Source: DATKUK01 sp035530655
GTDB lineage: Bacteria > Planctomycetota > Phycisphaerae > UBA1845 > DATKUK01
Direction of reading: 5' to 3'
Assembly: GCA_035530655.1 (NCBI GenBank)
Contig: DATKUK010000063.1
Span: 62,001-126,000 of the forward strand
Length of the DNA stretch: 64,000 bases
Made by a program: the position numbers and the translations under genes. The first letter of the stretch is position 1. Each line of letters begins with the position of its first letter. Under the pieces are notes generated by a model. The model was given only the letters and a program-made list of their open reading frames with translations. It was not told the origin of the DNA and made no database searches. Positions 34,698 through 44,150 of the stretch are shown piece after piece.

Positions 34698-35459
34698 ATG
34701 TCCGGTGCGGGCCGAACAGTCCGGATGCAACAGAGCCGACCCGCAGGCGGCGAGGATCGGTCAGAAGGGCGTTACACGTACCGCCATCCGCGTCCGTCGG
34801 TGGCGGCGGACATGATCGTTTTCCGCATGGTCGACGAGCGGCTGTGCGTGCTGCTGGTGCGGCGGGGGCGCGAGCCGTTTGTCGGGCACTGGGCGCTGCC
34901 GGGTGGGTTCGTGAACATCGATGAGTCGCTCGAAGATGCCGCCCGGCGGGAGCTGGCAGAGGAGACGGCCGTAACCGACGTGTGGCTGGAGCAGCTCTAC
35001 ACGTTTGGCTGTCCGGACCGCGATCCGCGCGGGCGGGTAATTTCGGTGGCGTACTATGCGCTAATTCCTGCCGATCGGCCGGTGCAGCCCGAGGCGGGCG
35101 ACGACGCAGACCAGGTACGCTGGGCGCCCGCCGATGATCCGCCGGCGCTGGCCTTCGATCACAACGAGGTGTTGCGGTGTGCTGTGGGGCGGCTTCGGAC
35201 CAAGCTGGAGTACACCACGGCCGGCTTTGCCCTGCTGCCGTCGACGTTCACCCTCTCACAGTTGCAGCGGGTGTACGAGGCGGTGCTGGGTCGCACGCTC
35301 GACAAGCGCAACTTCCGTCGGAAGGTGCTGATGCTGAACATTCTCAAGCCGACCGATCGAACGCACAGGGACGGGCGGCATCGTCCGGCCCGGCTGTATC
35401 GGCTGGCGCAGAGGCGTTTTGAGAACTTAAAAGATCGGGGAATTCTGTTTCCGTTTTGA
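34698..35459 (+). CDS. nrtR: Nudix-domain transcriptional regulator, NrtR type
   Basis: A 253-residue protein. The N-terminal about 150 residues are a Nudix fold with GHWALPGGFVNIDESLEDAARRELAEETAV; the box keeps the Glu residues (REx2EE) but has Ala where Gly is usual. The C-terminal about 90 residues form a winged HTH (LPSTFTLSQLQRVYEAVLGRTLDKRNFRRKVL), typical of NrtR repressors that bind ADP-ribose or NAD precursors. It is followed by nadA 33 bases later and preceded by a palindrome with the GT-N7-AC core, so it very likely controls NAD synthesis. The symbol rests on architecture and context; an ADP-ribose pyrophosphatase activity is not excluded. Confidence 0.85.
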   Translation: MSGAGRTVRMQQSRPAGGEDRSEGRYTYRHPRPSVAADMIVFRMVDERLCVLLVRRGREPFVGHWALPGGFVNIDESLEDAARRELAEETAVTDVWLEQLYTFGCPDRDPRGRVISVAYYALIPADRPVQPEAGDDADQVRWAPADDPPALAFDHNEVLRCAVGRLRTKLEYTTAGFALLPSTFTLSQLQRVYEAVLGRTLDKRNFRRKVLMLNILKPTDRTHRDGRHRPARLYRLAQRRFENLKDRGILFPF

Positions 35460-35492
35460 TCGCGGCCGGGCTGGGCCGCAGGATGGATAGAC

Positions 35493-36623
35493 ATGGCCAT
35501 GTTATACCAACCGCCGCTGCCCGATGCGTACGCGGGGATAGCTGAGCCGGAGTTGCTCGAGCGGATTCGTCGGCACAAGGAGCGGTTCGGCTCGCGGCTG
35601 GTGATTCTGGGTCATCACTATCAGGCTGACGACGTGGTGCAGTTCGCCGACTTTACCGGCGACAGCCTGAAGCTATCGCAGCTTGCAGCCGAGCAGAAGC
35701 AGGCGGAGTTTGTGGTTTTCTGCGGCGTACACTTTATGGCGGAGTCGGCCGACATTCTGAGCGACGATCGTGTGAAGGTGATCCTGCCCGACCTGTCGGC
35801 CGGTTGCAGCATGGCCGACATGGCCGAGATCGACCAGGTGGACGAGGCGTGGACGTTCCTGAGGTCGGCGACGGGCGAGACGATTATCCCGATCACGTAC
35901 GTGAACTCGGCCGCCAGCATCAAGGCGTTCTGCGGGCGCCAAGGAGGGGCGTGCTGCACGTCGGGCAACGCGCGGGCGGTGCTGGAGTGGGCGATGGGAC
36001 AGGGGGAGAAGGTGCTTTTCCTTCCGGACCAGCACCTGGGCCGCAACACGGCGTATGCGATGGGTTGGCCGTTGGAGTCGATGGTGGTGTACGACCCGGT
36101 GCTGCCCGAGGGCGGAGTGACCGAGCAGCAGGTGCGCGACGCCAAGTTCGTCCTGTGGCAGGGGTACTGTAGCGTGCACATGCTGTTTACGGTGGAGCAC
36201 TGCCGGCAGATTCGTCGGCTCGACGATGCGTTCCAGATCATCGTTCATCCGGAGTGCACGTGGGAAGTGGTGCAGGAGGCCGACCTGGCCGGCAGCACCG
36301 AATACATCATCCGGGCGCTGTCCGAGGCGCCGGCCGGCAGCAAGTGGGCGGTTGGCACGGAGGTTAACCTGGTGAGTCGTCTGGCCAAGCGGCACGCGCC
36401 GGACAAGACCGTGCGAAGCCTGAGCGACATTCAGTGTCTGTGCACGACGATGTACCGCATCGACCCGCGGCATCTGCTGTGGTCGCTTGATGAGTTGGCG
36501 GCTGGGCGCGTGGTCAATCAGATCCGGGTCGATCCGCAGACGAAGCGCGAGGCGATTGTGGCGTTGGAGCGGATGCTGTCGAACGTACCGTCGGCGCCGG
36601 CGGCGATTGCGGGAGCGAGGTAA
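35493..36623 (+). CDS. nadA: Quinolinate synthase (NadA)
   Basis: A 376-residue [4Fe-4S] enzyme that condenses iminoaspartate with dihydroxyacetone phosphate to quinolinate in NAD synthesis. Seen are LVILGHHYQADDVVQFADFTGDSLKLSQLA, VVFCGVHFMAESADIL, DLSAGCSMADM, CCTSGNARAVLEWA, FLPDQHLGRNTAYAMGW, IVHPECTWEVVQEAD and SLSDIQCLCTTM, which include the conserved cluster cysteines. Length and order are normal for the family. It lies directly downstream of the NrtR-type gene. No nadB or nadC is in the window. Confidence 0.96.
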   Translation: MAMLYQPPLPDAYAGIAEPELLERIRRHKERFGSRLVILGHHYQADDVVQFADFTGDSLKLSQLAAEQKQAEFVVFCGVHFMAESADILSDDRVKVILPDLSAGCSMADMAEIDQVDEAWTFLRSATGETIIPITYVNSAASIKAFCGRQGGACCTSGNARAVLEWAMGQGEKVLFLPDQHLGRNTAYAMGWPLESMVVYDPVLPEGGVTEQQVRDAKFVLWQGYCSVHMLFTVEHCRQIRRLDDAFQIIVHPECTWEVVQEADLAGSTEYIIRALSEAPAGSKWAVGTEVNLVSRLAKRHAPDKTVRSLSDIQCLCTTMYRIDPRHLLWSLDELAAGRVVNQIRVDPQTKREAIVALERMLSNVPSAPAAIAGAR

Positions 36624-36858
36624 CTGCGGCGAGCGGCGTGCCCGATCCCAGCACTCGTAGGGCGCGCAAGTTGCTTGCAGGCGCTCGGGGGCTGTGGCTG
36701 GTGGTGGGGGCAGCGCTCACCCACTGCCCACCCTTGCTGCGGAACGCTGTTGCTTCGCAGGGATGGGACACCCAAGCGAGTTGCACAATCTTCATCCTAT
36801 CGCGTCGCGTCGGTTTGCTGCTAGACTGGGGCGTGCCAGGCAGGTGGGAGTGCGTGTC

Positions 36859-38004
36859 ATGCAGGCGACGATGATCGGCGATTACGGCGAGTGGGCGGCG
36901 GGATTGGTGGGCGACGGGCCGGCGAAGCTCAGCTTTCGGCGCGACGAGTTCGTTGACGTCGAGGACTGGCGGCGACGGGCGCGGCAGCGTGTGATCGAGC
37001 GTCTGGCCCCGCCGACATTGCAGACGCCGAAGGACATCGAACTCGTCGAATCGGGCCGTCACGACGGGCTGGACGTGGAGTTGCTTCGCTGGCACGTGGG
37101 CTACGGTCGTGCGACCGAGGCGGTGCTGCTGAAACCCACCGGCCAGAAGGGTCCGCTGCCGGGTGTGCTGGCGTTACACGATCACAGCGGCAAGAAGTAC
37201 TTTGGCCGTCGAAAGATCGCTCGCTGGGCGCAGCGGCACCCGCTGATGGCCGAGCACCACGAGCACTACTACGGCGGCCGGGCGTGGGCGAACGAACTGG
37301 CCAAACGGGGTTATGTGGTGTTGGTACACGACTGCTTCGGCTTCGCCAGTCGTCGGGTGCGGCCAAGCGAGTGTACCGAGCCGGTGTGCGGCGTTGCGGT
37401 GGATCCGAGCGACGACGATCACGACTCGATCGCTGCCTACAACCGCTGGGCCGCCGGACACGAGCACATCATGGCCAAGTCGCTGTTCTGCGCGGGCACG
37501 ACCTGGCCGGGGGCGTTCTGGCAGGAGGATCGCGTGGCGCTGGACATTCTGGCGGCCCGCGACGACGTGGATGCGGGGCGATTGGGTTGCGGCGGCCTGT
37601 CGGGCGGTGGACTGCGGACGTGTTTTCTGGCGGGGTTGGACGAGCGGATCGGCTGTGCGGTGTGTGCCGGGTTTATGAGCACGTGGCGTGACTTTCTACT
37701 GCGCAAGGTTCATACGCACACCTGGATGACGTATGTGCCGTTGCTGCCGGCGGAGTTGGACTTCCCGGAGATTCTGGGTTTGCGGGCGCCTGCACCAACC
37801 ATGGTGATGCACTGTACGGAAGATCGGCTGTTCTCCAACAAAGCGGTGCGCGACAGCGAAGTCGTGCTGGGGGCGATCTTCGCCAAGGCTGGGGGTGCAA
37901 ACAACTTGCGGTTCGAGTATTATCCGGGCGGTCACAAGTTCGATGTGACGATGCAGCGCGAGGCCTTCGATTTCTTCGATCGGCATCTGGGCTGTGGCGA
38001 TTGA
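36859..38004 (+). CDS. Alpha/beta hydrolase (dienelactone hydrolase/acetyl-xylan-esterase-like)
   Basis: A 381-residue hydrolase. The ATG at 36859 has GGGAG about eight bases upstream; a longer frame to 36694 lacks a ribosome site. The motif GVLALHDHSGKKYFG supplies the HxxG-like segment before the oxyanion hole, GCGGLSGGGLRTCFLAG holds the nucleophile Ser in GxSxG, and later FEYYPGGHKFDVTMQREAFDFFDRH carries a probable catalytic His; the Asp is likely in MVMHCTEDRLFSN. It is the abhydrolase_7-like type used by Planctomycetota for acetyl or other esters of polysaccharides. Substrate unknown. No signal peptide. Confidence 0.85.
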   Translation: MQATMIGDYGEWAAGLVGDGPAKLSFRRDEFVDVEDWRRRARQRVIERLAPPTLQTPKDIELVESGRHDGLDVELLRWHVGYGRATEAVLLKPTGQKGPLPGVLALHDHSGKKYFGRRKIARWAQRHPLMAEHHEHYYGGRAWANELAKRGYVVLVHDCFGFASRRVRPSECTEPVCGVAVDPSDDDHDSIAAYNRWAAGHEHIMAKSLFCAGTTWPGAFWQEDRVALDILAARDDVDAGRLGCGGLSGGGLRTCFLAGLDERIGCAVCAGFMSTWRDFLLRKVHTHTWMTYVPLLPAELDFPEILGLRAPAPTMVMHCTEDRLFSNKAVRDSEVVLGAIFAKAGGANNLRFEYYPGGHKFDVTMQREAFDFFDRHLGCGD

Positions 38005-38110
38005 CGCACCGGTCCTGGGAGGTGAAGTCAGCGGCGCGTTTTGCATGCACGGCGGTGGTCGGCTGTTTTGTGCCTCGTGGGCATGCAGGCGCTTGTAGGA
38101 GATATGAACG

Positions 38111-38575
38111 ATGCAGGAGCCTATTCGGATTATGCCGCATCATTTTGTGGATATTGTTCGGGCCCATTTTTCGACGGGGCAGGTTCCCTCGTCGGGTAAA
38201 CTCGGTCACGACGTAGATCGCGTCGTCGCACGGTTACTGGACGACAGGGACGCCGTGCTGGAGATCGCTCTTGGGTCGGATGACATCTGCACGCCGTGTG
38301 CGTACTTCGCGGGCGGGCGATGCAACAACACAATCGACACCAGCGTCCGCAAGGGCGCGCCGCCGTTGATGTCCAATTACAACCTGCTGATCGACGAAAG
38401 ATGGTGCCGGCGCCTGGACCTGTCAGAGGGCGATCAACTGACGGCCCGACAATTCTGTCGGCGGTTGCAGGACCATGTCGGCGATATAGGGTCGATCTAC
38501 ACTGAAACGCCGGCTGCAACGAGGACGCAGTGGGCTGAAGGGCTTGAGAAGGGGATTGCCGCCTATCTCGCATGA
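38111..38575 (+). CDS. Cys-rich small protein, DUF1284-like
   Basis: A 154-residue protein. It begins PIRIMPHHFVDIVRAHFSTGQV, and near the middle has ALGSDDICTPCAYFAGGRCNNTID with a CxxC...C cluster, followed by LDLSEGDQLTARQFCRRLQDHVG. The His-His and Cys arrangement resembles DUF1284, a small putative metal-binding family of unknown function. The assignment is by pattern only. It lies between the alpha/beta hydrolase and a six-hairpin glycosidase-like gene on the same strand. Confidence 0.6.
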   Translation: MQEPIRIMPHHFVDIVRAHFSTGQVPSSGKLGHDVDRVVARLLDDRDAVLEIALGSDDICTPCAYFAGGRCNNTIDTSVRKGAPPLMSNYNLLIDERWCRRLDLSEGDQLTARQFCRRLQDHVGDIGSIYTETPAATRTQWAEGLEKGIAAYLA

Positions 38576-38717
38576 CGGGTTGGTGCCGGGGGAGAATCAG
38601 GCACCCTTGCTGTAGGTTCGCCACGGTCGTAGGCTTGTGCAGCCGACCGGCAGTTCCGCCGGCCGCTGTGACGGTGCAGCGGCTGAGGGCCGGCTATGCG
38701 CGTAAGAGGAGTCGAAG

Positions 38718-39923
38718 ATGTCGGATTCTAAGGCGCGGGCCAGACAGGCTGTGCTGCATGCAGCAGACTGGTACGTCAACTCGCAGGTGACGTTCGCCAA
38801 GCCCTGTTGGGACGCGAACCATGGGCGGTTCGTTTACACCTATCACATGCCCAGCAAACAGGTGGTGCTGGGGATAAGCTGGACGCAGGCCCGGGCGATC
38901 ATGATTCTACTGGGCGCCCACGAAATGACGGGCGAGCAGAAGTATATGACGGCGGCGCGGCTGGGCGGCGAGTACATCCGCAACCTTCAGATCCTCGACG
39001 CCCGCGTCCCGCGCTGCTACGGGGCGATCCGCGAGGAGGTGCCCACGTCGTGGTACGTCAACGTTCGTGACAGCATGGAGGCAGCCGCGGGACTGATGCA
39101 TCTATACCGCGCGACGCGTGACGAGGAGTACCTGTATCGCGCGCGGCTGTGGGCGGCGTGGTACTTCGGCAACTGCCTCATGCCGGACGGGTGGCCGCAA
39201 GGCAAGTTCTATCTTTACGGGCAGCAGCCGGATGACTTCGCCGGCAAGTTTTTCCAGGCCGGCGGGGCACACGTGTTCTACTACCTGTGGAAGGCGACCG
39301 GGTGGGCGGAGTATCTGGACAAGGGTGCCCTGACGCTGGTCGACGGGTTGCTCAAGCGCTTCGTGCGCGAGGATGGGGTGATTGTCACCGGGTCGGACGA
39401 TCCTCACCACGGCACCAAGGCCGCGCGAGAGGCAGGCGTGGCGGTCAACGACGACGGTGCGGGCACCGCGATCCTGGTGGCCTACGCAGCCACGGGCGAG
39501 CAGCGATATCTCGACGCGGCCGTTCGCTACGGTGAGTACCTGATCAGGCAGGACGTGCCCGAGCTTTGGGCGGCTCTGGGTGGGCGAATGCTGTTTCTAT
39601 ACGACCTGGCGAGGGTGGCGGGCGACAACCGATTCGCCAAGTGGGCGGACGGTCAGATCGAGACGTTGCTCGAGCGTCAGCAGCTCGATACGGACGATCC
39701 CTTGGCGCGCGGTGGATTCATCGGCGAGGACGAGCCGACGGATGGTTACTTCGGCGGCCAGGGAGCTGAGTATGTGGTTAACCGCGCGACGGCGTACAGC
39801 GCATTGGCGCTGATGCGGTACCTCGGCGAGATCACCGGCCCGTATTACGGCGCCGACCGCTGGGACGTGTCGATCGAGACCCCGGCTGAAAGTCCGGCCG
39901 TGTGGGGCATCATTTCTGAATAG
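38718..39923 (+). CDS. (alpha/alpha)6 six-hairpin glycosidase-like protein
   Basis: A 401-residue protein with a run of helical hairpins: VTFAKPCWDANHGRFVY, SWTQARAIMILLGAHEMTGEQKYMTAARLGGEYI, DSMEAAAGLMHLYRATRDEEYLYRARLWAAWYF, GTAILVAYAATGEQRYLDAAVRYGEYLI and ATAYSALALMRYLGEI. That is the (alpha/alpha)6 barrel of families such as GH88/GH105, GH127 or N-acylglucosamine epimerase. No catalytic pair could be assigned with certainty. It has no signal peptide, so it is probably a cytoplasmic saccharide processing enzyme. The exact family is not resolved. Confidence 0.72.
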   Translation: MSDSKARARQAVLHAADWYVNSQVTFAKPCWDANHGRFVYTYHMPSKQVVLGISWTQARAIMILLGAHEMTGEQKYMTAARLGGEYIRNLQILDARVPRCYGAIREEVPTSWYVNVRDSMEAAAGLMHLYRATRDEEYLYRARLWAAWYFGNCLMPDGWPQGKFYLYGQQPDDFAGKFFQAGGAHVFYYLWKATGWAEYLDKGALTLVDGLLKRFVREDGVIVTGSDDPHHGTKAAREAGVAVNDDGAGTAILVAYAATGEQRYLDAAVRYGEYLIRQDVPELWAALGGRMLFLYDLARVAGDNRFAKWADGQIETLLERQQLDTDDPLARGGFIGEDEPTDGYFGGQGAEYVVNRATAYSALALMRYLGEITGPYYGADRWDVSIETPAESPAVWGIISE

Positions 39924-40021
39924 GCGCCTGCGCTTCGGGCGTCGGAATGGCGCGTTTGACCATAGTGCAGCGTAAGGCGTAAGCGAGTTCGCCGGACGCG
40001 CGTGGCGGTTCGTCACTGCGA

Positions 40022-40870
40022 TCACGCGTCGCCGCTAGTGAGTCGCGCTGCTTCAATCTGAATGAAGCTTCGCAGGTCTATGTCGAGGCGGCTGCTCAGG
40101 CGGCGCTCGTAGTCTTTCTCCGCATCGAGATTGAGGCTGAGCGGATCGTCGACGGATTTCTTCTCCAGGAAAATGTAGCGGCAACCTTGTTCGCCTGCGA
40201 CGACATTGTGCGCGACGCCGTTGGGGTAGATCAGCACGTCGCCGGGACCGATTTGGAGCGTCTCAATGTCGTCGACGGTTCGGCCGATGTCCACTCGCGC
40301 CGTTCCTTCCCACACGTAGTAGGCCTGCCAGGCGTGTCGGACGTCGGGCGGCAGGCCCAGGGCGTGATGGCTGTGGCAGGGCACGATGTGGTGCGGCGGA
40401 ATGGTCAGCTCCTGGGCGAGCACGTCGCGGCTGCTGCCCCACAGCTTGTCGACGTAGGTGATGCCCTGCGGATTGAACTTCGAGAAGTCGCTGCCCCAGC
40501 CGTGGCTCGAGCCGCGGTACTGCGTGCGGATGTAGCCATTGGCCCGACCCTTGGGCACCAGGATCGGACCGATGGCCAAGTCGGGCGCGTCGCCCACCGG
40601 GGCGTACTCGCACACGAGCAGCAGGCCCTCGGTCTGATAGGGTAGGGCCTTGGGCTCGCCGGGCGGCAGGTAGAGGAAATCCTCCTGATCGACTCGGACG
40701 CCGCCCACCTCGGCGTGGCCGCGGATGCCGTTGATCGTCACGGATCGGCCGCGAAGCTCGATCCGGCCCTCGCCCTCCAGGGCGACCAATTCCATGGCCT
40801 CGGCGGTCTGCCGGTAGGAAAAAACGGTGCCTGGCCGACGGACTTTCGTAAGGAGTTCCCCGTAGCCCAT
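40022..40870 (-). CDS. Cupin-domain protein
   Basis: A 282-residue protein. The ATG at 40868-40870 follows an AAGGAGCAAAGGA ribosome site; the longer frame to 41005 has no ribosome site. Residues near the middle hold a cupin motif (HIVPCHSHHALGLPPDVRHAWQAYYVWEGTARVDIG, with candidate metal-binding His residues) and IGPGDVLIYPNGVAHNVVAGEQGCRYIFLEKK as the second. An earlier domain (VTINGIRGHAEVGGVRVDQEDFLYLPPGE) is also cupin-like, so it is bicupin. It likely binds a metal and a sugar acid, in line with a dehydratase/isomerase role, but the reaction is unknown. Confidence 0.82.
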   Translation of the reverse strand: MGYGELLTKVRRPGTVFSYRQTAEAMELVALEGEGRIELRGRSVTINGIRGHAEVGGVRVDQEDFLYLPPGEPKALPYQTEGLLLVCEYAPVGDAPDLAIGPILVPKGRANGYIRTQYRGSSHGWGSDFSKFNPQGITYVDKLWGSSRDVLAQELTIPPHHIVPCHSHHALGLPPDVRHAWQAYYVWEGTARVDIGRTVDDIETLQIGPGDVLIYPNGVAHNVVAGEQGCRYIFLEKKSVDDPLSLNLDAEKDYERRLSSRLDIDLRSFIQIEAARLTSGDA

Positions 40871-41644
40871 TCCTTTGCTCCTTGGCTGGCGGTTTTCTGC
40901 CCGGGATCCGTGTGTCGCGGGCGGCCGCATGATGTCCCGCAGTGGACCGGCGGCCTGCGGTCGGCGACGGGCGGCTATCCTGCTGTCGCGAGCGGCGGCG
41001 GTCAAGTTTCTGGGGTGTTTTGCAGAGGGTTGTGGCGAGGAAGGCAGGTTACCGGACTGGTATGGGCTCGGCGACTGTGGGCTGGGTTGACACGTCTGGG
41101 GCAGGCGAAGCGGATTGGCTGGTTGCTAGTGCGGCACCTGGAGCCCTTGACGGGGCCCGGCGGTGGGGGCAAAAATTTGCTTGGCAGGGGTGGACGTATT
41201 GTGCTGGTGTTGCTAGACTACCAGTGCTGGAACCCCGAGCGAAGCCGAACGTTTGCTCACATCGGCTTCTGAGTTACCGCCTTATTGGCCATGGCTTCAC
41301 GGTTTCTCGGCGCTGAGCCAAGTGGCCACGTACATATGTGAGCGTAGGGTGGCCCAGTACCCGGCGGGGCGTGGCCGCTTGCCACGGCCGGGCGCACCGA
41401 CAGACTCCGGGCGTGATCGTGCGATCGAGCACACGGGCTGGTTGCTCCGGTGGGCAGCGTGGCCGGGGCGGCGAGCGGCGTCTGGGCACGGGCTGCGAGG
41501 GCGAAAGCAGCCAGGCTGTGCCGCGTGGCAGGTCGTCCGGTGATTTGAAATGAGCGGATTCGGATTTCGGCGTATCGCAGCAGGGCGGGCGGTTGCTGGG
41601 TGGCTCAGGTCGGCGGTTTCCGGTTGCGTCAAGCGAGGCGGGGT
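40871..41644. other. About 770-base gap without a gene, with a stem-loop
   Basis: No frame here has a family-like composition or a plausible start, and frames of 60-120 codons in this stretch read as arginine/glycine-rich noise. A nested hairpin at 41485-41522 has stems GGCAC/GTGCC and GGCTGC/GCAGCC with a GAGGGCGAAA loop. A tRNA, tmRNA, SRP RNA or RNase P RNA was looked for and not recognised. The region lies between the divergent cupin and coaE genes. Confidence 0.5.
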
Positions 41645-42313
41645 GTGATCGATCACAAGCCTATCGTTGGTCTGGCAGGAGGCGTCGGCTCGGGTAAAAG
41701 CCGGGTGGCGGCCGAGATGGCCAAGCTTGGTGCGACGGTAATCGATTCGGACCAGCTTTCGCAGCAAGAGCTTGAGACGCAAGAGGTTAAGGAAGTGCTT
41801 CAAGAGTGGTTCGGACCGTCGGTGTTCACTCCGGATGGATTGGTGGATCGCCAGAAGCTGGCGGCGGTGATCTTCGGCGATTCTGCACAGCGTCTGCGGG
41901 TGGAGCGGCTTTTGCATCCGCGTGTGGCCCGGCGCCGTGCCGAACTGATGGAGCAGGCACGAGTGGACGACTCGGTGGCGGCGGTTGTGCTGGACAGCCC
42001 GCTGTTGTTTGAGGTGGACCTGGACCTCCAATGTGACGTGGTGGTTTTCGTGGCCACGGCAGAGTCGACGCGTCTGGCGAGGCTGGCACGCTTGCGGGGG
42101 TGGGACGTTCAGGAGCTAAAGCGACGCGAAAAATGGCACAAAACGCTGGACTTTAAGAGGGCTCGGTCCGACTATATAATAGATAACGATTCGAGCATCG
42201 ACTCGCTCTGCCGCCAGGTGGAGAAAACCTTTTCCAAGATAATCTCCTCGGTACAAGCCGCCAAAACGCCCAGAGGAACGTGCGGAACTGACCTGGGAGC
42301 AGCCGATACGTAG
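41645..42313 (+). CDS. coaE: Dephospho-CoA kinase
   Basis: A 222-residue P-loop kinase that phosphorylates dephospho-CoA in the last CoA step. The start is taken at the GTG at 41645, after a GAGGCGGGG stretch. The Walker A GLAGGVGSGKSRVAAEMAK is near residue 10, followed by VIDSDQLSQQELE (DxD substrate motif), LHPRVARRRAELM, VVLDSPLLFEVDLD and the C-terminal DYIIDNDSSIDSLCRQV with the conserved IxNxG-like motif. The C-terminal tail of about 25 residues is extra. It precedes rho on the same strand by 93 bases. Confidence 0.9.
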   Translation: MIDHKPIVGLAGGVGSGKSRVAAEMAKLGATVIDSDQLSQQELETQEVKEVLQEWFGPSVFTPDGLVDRQKLAAVIFGDSAQRLRVERLLHPRVARRRAELMEQARVDDSVAAVVLDSPLLFEVDLDLQCDVVVFVATAESTRLARLARLRGWDVQELKRREKWHKTLDFKRARSDYIIDNDSSIDSLCRQVEKTFSKIISSVQAAKTPRGTCGTDLGAADT

Positions 42314-42406
42314 CACCGGCGGGGCCATCGGTGTGAAGTGCCTCGACCCCGTAGAACAACTGATCGACCTTCCCCGTCGGAGGGTCTCAAGTAGGAGGAT
42401 GGTTTG

Positions 42407-43921
42407 ATGGCCAAGGCTAGCAGCAGTCGTTCAAAGACGACCAGGAGAAAGACGACTACCAAGTCGGCTGCGAACAAGCCTGCCAGGTCGAGAACGAGGA
42501 CCGACGAGAGCGGCACCCCCCCGTCCGAAGGCGCGGAAAAGGCTTCGCAGCAGACGGCTGTCGCCGTCGAGAACGGCGAGCCGTCCGCGGCGACCGCGCC
42601 GCAGGAGGACGTGCAGGCCCGAGTCGACCGCGAGACCCACGAGAAGTACGAGAAGGTCAAGCGGGGCGAGTTGCAGTTGACCGTCTTGCAGCGGATGACG
42701 GTTCCTGAGTTGCACGACTTGGCCAAGGACGAAGGCCTCAGCGACTACATGTCGCTGAAGAAGCAGGATCTGATTTTCAAGATCCTCAAAGAGCGGATTC
42801 AGCGGAACGGGCTGATGTACGGGGAAGGGGTGCTGGAGATCCTTCCCGACGGGTTCGGGTTCCTTCGATCGCCGGAATACAACTACTTGGCGGGTCCGGA
42901 TGACATCTACGTCAGTCCGTCGCAGATCCGTCGATTCGGTCTGCGGACCGGTCATGTCGTAGCCGGGCAGATACGCCCGCCGAAGGAGTCGGAGCGTTAC
43001 TTCGCACTGCTGCGCGTCGAGGCGATCAATTACGAAGAGCCGAACAAGGTCATCGACAGGACCAACTTCGAAGACCTCACCCCCCTGCACCCGGACGGGC
43101 GTTTTCTGCTGGAGACCTCGCCCGATGAGACCAACATGCGGATCGTTGATCTGGTCACGCCGATCGGCAAGGGCCAGCGCATGTTGATCGTAGCGCCGCC
43201 ACGTACGGGCAAGACCGTACTGCTGAAGAAGATGGCCAACGCGATCTCGGCCAACCATTCGGAGGCCTTCGTGATCATCCTGTTGATCAACGAGCGCCCG
43301 GAAGAGGTGACCGAGTTGGAGCGCGAGACGTCGGCGGAGGTGATCAGTGCCACGTTCGATGAGCCGGCCAGTCGGCACGTGCAGGTGGCCGAGATGGTCA
43401 TCGAGAAGGCCCGGCGGATGGTGGAGTACGGGCGCGACGTGGTGATTCTGCTCGACTCGATTACGCGTCTGGCGCGGGCCTACAACACCGAGGTGCCGCA
43501 CTCGGGCAAGATTCTGACCGGCGGCGTGGACTCCAACGCACTGGAGAAGCCCAAGAAGTTCTTCGGCTCGGCCCGTAACATCGAAGAGGGCGGCTCGCTG
43601 ACGATCATCGGGACGGCCCTGGTCGATACCGGCAGCAAGATGGACGAGGTGATCTTCGAGGAGTTCAAGGGTACGGGCAACAGCGAGTTGCACCTCGATC
43701 GCCGACTGGTGGACAAGCGGGTCTGGCCGGCCATCGACATCGCCGCCTCGGGCACGCGGAAGGAAGAGCTGCTGCTGCACCCGGACGAGCTGGAGAAGGT
43801 GTACATGCTGCGCCGTGTCCTGAGCGACATGAACCCGGTGGAGTCGGTCGAGTTGCTGCGCAACCGCCTGGCCAAGGTCAAGACCAACGCCGAGTTCCTG
43901 ATGACGCTTAACCTGGCGTGA
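42407..43921 (+). CDS. rho: Transcription termination factor Rho
   Basis: A 504-residue Rho. The first about 80 residues are a basic, low-complexity extension (SSSRSKTTRRKTTTKSAANKP then TAVAVENGEPS), followed by the N-terminal domain with MTVPELHDLAKDEGLSDYMSLKKQDLIFKILKERI and the cold-shock-like GEGVLEILPDGFGFLRSPEYNYLAGPDDIYVSPSQIRRFGLRTG. The ATPase domain has VAPPRTGKTVLLKKMANAI (Walker A), VIILLINERPEEVTEL, LLDSITRLARAYN and TGGVDSNALEKPKKFFGSARNIEEGGSLTIIGTALVDTGSKMDEVIFEEFKGTGN. A strong AGGAGG lies nine bases before the ATG at 42407. Complete. Confidence 0.97.
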   Translation: MAKASSSRSKTTRRKTTTKSAANKPARSRTRTDESGTPPSEGAEKASQQTAVAVENGEPSAATAPQEDVQARVDRETHEKYEKVKRGELQLTVLQRMTVPELHDLAKDEGLSDYMSLKKQDLIFKILKERIQRNGLMYGEGVLEILPDGFGFLRSPEYNYLAGPDDIYVSPSQIRRFGLRTGHVVAGQIRPPKESERYFALLRVEAINYEEPNKVIDRTNFEDLTPLHPDGRFLLETSPDETNMRIVDLVTPIGKGQRMLIVAPPRTGKTVLLKKMANAISANHSEAFVIILLINERPEEVTELERETSAEVISATFDEPASRHVQVAEMVIEKARRMVEYGRDVVILLDSITRLARAYNTEVPHSGKILTGGVDSNALEKPKKFFGSARNIEEGGSLTIIGTALVDTGSKMDEVIFEEFKGTGNSELHLDRRLVDKRVWPAIDIAASGTRKEELLLHPDELEKVYMLRRVLSDMNPVESVELLRNRLAKVKTNAEFLMTLNLA

Positions 43922-44150
43922 GACAGGCACGACGATAGGCGTCTCTGTGTGATAAGCGATTACGCGGGCAGGCTTTGTGTCGGCCCGCGTTCTGCTTCCT
44001 GTGCCTGCTGTGCGTCTTTTTGGGGGCGGCTGCTTGCCCGGACGGTCATCCCGGTAGAGAATACATGGCGACTGGGGGATGCCGGCCTCGGTGCGGGCTG
44101 TGCAACGGGGGCTACTGTATCCGGTATAAAGGGGCAGCGGAGGCAGAGCC

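Noticed and set aside
41253..41543. RNase P, SRP or tmRNA gene in the gap before coaE
   Set aside because: No conserved core motifs of these RNAs were found on either strand; only a plain hairpin is seen.
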